Program-made: the position numbers and the translations under genes | Part shown: piece after piece, positions 40,154-40,836 of the stretch | Layout of the letters: every line of letters begins with the position of its first letter | How positions within the stretch are numbered: position 1 is the first letter of the stretch | Notes under the pieces: model-generated | The model's database searches: none | The model's input: the letters and a program-made list of their open reading frames with translations, nothing else | Told to the model about the DNA's origin: nothing | Origin: Enhydrobacter sp. | GTDB taxonomy: Bacteria > Pseudomonadota > Alphaproteobacteria > Reyranellales > Reyranellaceae | Assembly: GCA_026126105.1 (NCBI GenBank) | Contig: JAHCJV010000050.1 | Coordinates: 1 to 40,836 of the forward strand | Direction of reading: 5' to 3' | DNA length: 40,836 nucleotides

Positions 40154-40836
40154 ATGACCATGGCTGTCACCGCCAGCTTTTCGAGTTCCACGGGCGTGCT
40201 GACGGTTACGGGCGATGCTCTCGTCAACTCGATCAATGTCGGCCGCAACGCAGCGGGAAGACTCCTCGTCAACAATGGCGCTGTGGTGATTGCGGGGGAT
40301 GCGCCCACGGTGGCCAATACAGTCCGTATCGATGTCTTCGGTCTCGACGGCAGCGACATCATCACGCTCAACGAAGCCAATGGTGCGCTTCCGCAAGCTT
40401 TCCTGTTCGGCGGCGTGGAAATCGACACGGTGACGGGTGGATCGGGGAACGACCAGCTCTTCGGACAGGCTGGCGACGATATCCTGCTCGGCAAGGGCGG
40501 CACCGACCTGCTGTTCGGCGGCGACGGCAACGATACGCTGACCGGCGGCGACGGCGACGATCAGCTGTTCGGCGAGGCGGGCAACGACCGGATGATCTGG
40601 AATCCGGGCGACGACACCGACTTGTTCGAGGGCGGGGACGGTGTCGATACCGCCGAAGTCAATGGCGGCGGCGGGGCGGAAGTCTTCACCGCGACGGCCA
40701 ACGGCACGCGGGTGCGTTTCGACCGTCTCGATCCGGCGCCGTTCGCCCTCGACATCGGCACGTCCGAGAAGCTCGTCGTCCGCATGAACGGCGGCGACGA
40801 CAGCTTCAGCGCCACCGGCAACCTGGCGGCGCTGAT
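40154..40836 (+). CDS. RTX calcium-binding protein, 3' end outside the window
   Basis: The frame is open from ATG 40154 to the window edge, 227 codons so far. AAGGA lies 5 bases upstream; ATG 40160 is an alternative start. No signal peptide. A short N-terminal strand-rich segment leads to RTX nonapeptides at about residues 97-145 (GGSGNDQLFG, AGDDILLG, GGDGNDTLTGG, DGDDQLFG), then more strand-rich sequence with scattered GGD motifs (VRMNGGDDSFS). It is probably a type I secretion substrate. It differs from the RTX protein at 11.3 kb in having its repeats near the N-terminus. Its size and function are unknown. Confidence 0.88.
   Translation, partial: MTMAVTASFSSSTGVLTVTGDALVNSINVGRNAAGRLLVNNGAVVIAGDAPTVANTVRIDVFGLDGSDIITLNEANGALPQAFLFGGVEIDTVTGGSGNDQLFGQAGDDILLGKGGTDLLFGGDGNDTLTGGDGDDQLFGEAGNDRMIWNPGDDTDLFEGGDGVDTAEVNGGGGAEVFTATANGTRVRFDRLDPAPFALDIGTSEKLVVRMNGGDDSFSATGNLAAL

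Noticed and set aside
1..40836. CRISPR arrays, tRNA/rRNA genes, transposases, phage or toxin-antitoxin genes
   Set aside because: I looked for regular spaced repeats, cloverleaf signatures and typical protein motifs and saw none. The repeats present are inverted pairs, not regularly spaced direct repeats.

Overview
The window looks like chromosomal DNA of a GC-rich alphaproteobacterium of the metabolically versatile soil or water type. This is inferred from the roughly 65% GC content, G/C-ending codons, many ATGA start/stop overlaps, the gene families present (formamidase-type amidase, DUF1028, several luciferase-like flavin monooxygenases, a Baeyer-Villiger monooxygenase, an LVIVD-type propeller, class II fumarase with malate:quinone oxidoreductase) and the short inverted-repeat elements between genes. 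Genus cannot be fixed from sequence alone; a Reyranella- or Bradyrhizobium-like organism is a guess. I see no rRNA, tRNA, CRISPR array, transposase, integrase or phage gene.

Layout. 1-2.75 kb (+): two ATPase subunits of a peptide/nickel-type ABC importer and an outer-membrane barrel protein, chained by ATGA overlaps. 2.8-4.2 kb (-): M23 peptidase with a large insert. 4.3-6.0 kb (+): serine-hydrolase-like protein and a sulfotransferase, tightly coupled. 6.1-7.7 kb (+): GST-like protein and an exported NlpC/P60 peptidase. 7.7-10.8 kb (+): GhrA-type 2-hydroxyacid dehydrogenase, alpha/beta hydrolase, LLM flavin oxidoreductase. 11.3-13.9 kb (+): 866-residue RTX protein. 13.9-14.9 kb (-): LLM oxidoreductase, divergent from a CmcJ/NvfI-type oxygenase (15.1-16.3 kb, +). 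16.6-18.1 kb (-): class III adenylate cyclase. 18.3-20.8 kb (-): Baeyer-Villiger monooxygenase and SDR in one overlapping unit, divergent from an LVIVD-type propeller protein (21.0-22.1 kb, +). 22.5-28.3 kb (+): PcaB-like cycloisomerase, then fumarase C, ThrE/YjjPB-type exporter, a 29-codon small ORF and malate:quinone oxidoreductase. 28.6-30.2 kb (+): peptide-type solute-binding protein, convergent with a formamidase-family amidase (-). 31.5-37.5 kb (-): LLM monooxygenase, glycogen phosphorylase, second NtaA-type LLM monooxygenase and DUF1028 protein. 37.6-40.8 kb: small minus-strand ORF, then amidohydrolase, secreted aspartic protease-like protein and the start of another RTX protein (+).

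How the genes fit together. Most of the window reads as catabolic and exported functions: four LLM flavin enzymes, a BVMO with its SDR, an amidase, a DUF1028 protein, an amidohydrolase and ABC import parts. The most coherent metabolic unit is fumC-exporter-small ORF-mqo, in which fumarase makes malate, Mqo oxidises it to oxaloacetate, and the membrane protein between them belongs to the family that includes the E. coli succinate exporter YjjPB. A link of this exporter to C4-dicarboxylates is the most testable idea here.

Between genes there are at least four sequence families of composite inverted repeats, built from two copies of a palindromic unit in opposite orientation. The 10.78-11.1 kb case nests one family inside another. 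I do not see a clear new defence or mobile system. The items most worth following up are the C4-acid operon with its coupled small ORF, the RTX protein with a possibly GH64-like body, the split-domain M23 peptidase, the hydrolase-sulfotransferase pair and the nested repeats.
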